DNA of 6,997 bases from IMCC26077 sp964418325 (GTDB taxonomy: Bacteria > Actinomycetota > Actinomycetes > Nanopelagicales > Nanopelagicaceae): assembly GCA_964418325.1 (NCBI GenBank), contig CAYQLC010000040.1:1-6997 (forward strand). Direction: 5' to 3'. Position numbers and translations under genes: made by a program. Under the pieces are notes generated by a model, which saw only the letters and a list, made by a program, of their open reading frames with translations, was not told the DNA's origin and made no database searches. Below are positions 6,307 through 6,997 of this stretch, piece by piece (the stretch's first letter is position 1; every line of letters starts with the position of its first letter).

Positions 6307-6997
6307 ATCTCATTCCTATAGGGTGGTTGGGCACCTTGTCTAGAGCAGGTGATTGCCGATGCTTGTACAGCTCGATGAAGTATATGAGAGAGCTCCGCGG
6401 TAAGAGCACGCTCGAATCCATGAGTCACGATTCCTTCGGCGAGAATTGCCCCGACGGTGTCGCCAGCACCTACCGTGTCAACAACATCAACTGTAATACC
6501 GGGAACTTCGATCATGTGTTCGCTGGTAATTCCCACCAATCCTTGCTCACCACGAGTGATGACGACGAGCTTTACACCGTGTTCTAGCCAACTCTTTGCT
6601 ACTTCAAATTCATTTTTATCTGGATAGAGCCAATTGATGTCATCGGTACTTGCCTTCACTACATCAGAGATTTGTAGGAATCGTGCGACCGCTGCCTGAT
6701 AACGATCTCGATCACCGAGCACGCTTGGACGGATGTTTGGATCGAAGATGATGGGAACTCTTCCTGCGGCACCTTTCATCCACTCAAAGAGCACTGACGC
6801 CCCGGGTTCCACGATGGTCGCGAGCGTGCCGAAGTAGATCGCGTCAACCTCCTCTGCGGCTGCATCAGGAAGATTTTTCTTGTCATAGGCGAACGTTGCG
6901 GTACCGTCGATCAGAAATCGATAACTTGCGCTCCCATCAGCTGCAATCGTGACATTCGCAGTGCAGGTCGGTAAATCGTGTGTAGGAGTAAATCGCA
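6303..6997 (-). CDS. PfkB/ribokinase-family carbohydrate kinase, fructokinase-like (5' end outside window)
   Basis: The frame is open from the right edge to the TGA at 6303. It gives 230 visible residues in frame from 6995 and lacks roughly the first 70-80 of a typical 300-residue PfkB kinase. The missing part would hold the N-terminal sugar-binding GG motif. Visible landmarks, numbered from the edge, are YFGTLAT (54-60), DPNIRP (85-90, the DxNxR motif), KASTDDINWL (114-123), TRGEQG (147-152) and the PfkB signature DTVGAGDT (173-180), with Asp179 as catalytic base. CSRQGAQPP (217-225) closes the ATP site as in fructokinase-like members. The enzyme should transfer phosphate from ATP to a sugar hydroxyl; fructose is a reasonable guess, but ribose, a ketodeoxygluconate-type acid or another sugar is possible. 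A GTG at 6812 is internal and is not the true start, because the frame and conserved motifs continue upstream of it. Confidence 0.92.
   Translation of the reverse strand, partial: RFTPTHDLPTCTANVTIAADGSASYRFLIDGTATFAYDKKNLPDAAAEEVDAIYFGTLATIVEPGASVLFEWMKGAAGRVPIIFDPNIRPSVLGDRDRYQAAVARFLQISDVVKASTDDINWLYPDKNEFEVAKSWLEHGVKLVVITRGEQGLVGITSEHMIEVPGITVDVVDTVGAGDTVGAILAEGIVTHGFERALTAELSHILHRAVQASAITCSRQGAQPPYRNEI
6310..6317 (-). promoter_or_regulatory. Ribosome-binding site of the aldose epimerase, inside the kinase gene
   Basis: On the minus strand, AGGA followed by a 7-nt spacer precedes the ATG at 6306. It lies within the last codons of the sugar kinase. Together with the ATGA stop/start overlap it supports the chosen epimerase start and coupled translation of the two genes. 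Confidence 0.5.

Noticed and set aside
6303..6812. Complete 169-residue kinase starting at 6812
   Set aside because: Kinase-like sequence continues in frame to the window edge (including YFGTLAT upstream of that codon), so the GTG is internal and the gene is cut by the edge.

Overview
The window reads as one compact, co-directional block on the minus strand. From the right edge leftwards it holds a PfkB-family sugar kinase (5' end outside the window), an aldose 1-epimerase-like mutarotase, a UPF0303/haem-degrading-fold protein, a class III PLP aminotransferase resembling glutamate-1-semialdehyde aminomutase, a NarL/LuxR-type response regulator, a multi-pass membrane sensor histidine kinase, and a single-pass membrane protein with a Pro/Ala/Glu repeat tail that runs off the left edge. 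No tRNA, rRNA, CRISPR array, insertion sequence or transposase was seen, and no plus-strand gene is credible.

The gene packing is extremely tight. Kinase and epimerase overlap as ATGA. The UPF0303 gene starts at or within 12 nt of the epimerase stop. Then come gaps of 7 nt to the aminotransferase, 25 nt to the regulator and 2 nt to the histidine kinase. The only clear intergenic structure is a perfect 18-bp G/C-rich palindrome just after the kinase stop, before the last gene. The intermediate GC content (judged by eye), GTG/TTG starts, dense gene packing and a HisKA_3-like kinase paired with a NarL-type regulator suggest a streamlined, mid-GC actinobacterium, for example a freshwater planktonic lineage. 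This placement is inference and was not tested by any search.

Functionally there are two parts. Positions 3660-6997 encode small-molecule metabolism: sugar phosphorylation, anomer interconversion, a transaminase and a UPF0303 protein. The substrate cannot be read from the sequence. Positions 1-3634 encode signalling and envelope functions: a response regulator and sensor kinase, followed by a protein with a basic cytoplasmic N-terminal region, one membrane segment and a repeat-rich external tail that could span the cell wall. The regulatory pair may belong with the metabolic genes upstream, with the envelope protein downstream, or with neither.

The best candidates for something undescribed are the histidine kinase and the repeat protein next to it. 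The kinase has two four-helix membrane blocks separated by a cytoplasmic segment, and departs from consensus at the residue after the phospho-acceptor His and at the N-box Asn. The repeat protein has no family I recognise.
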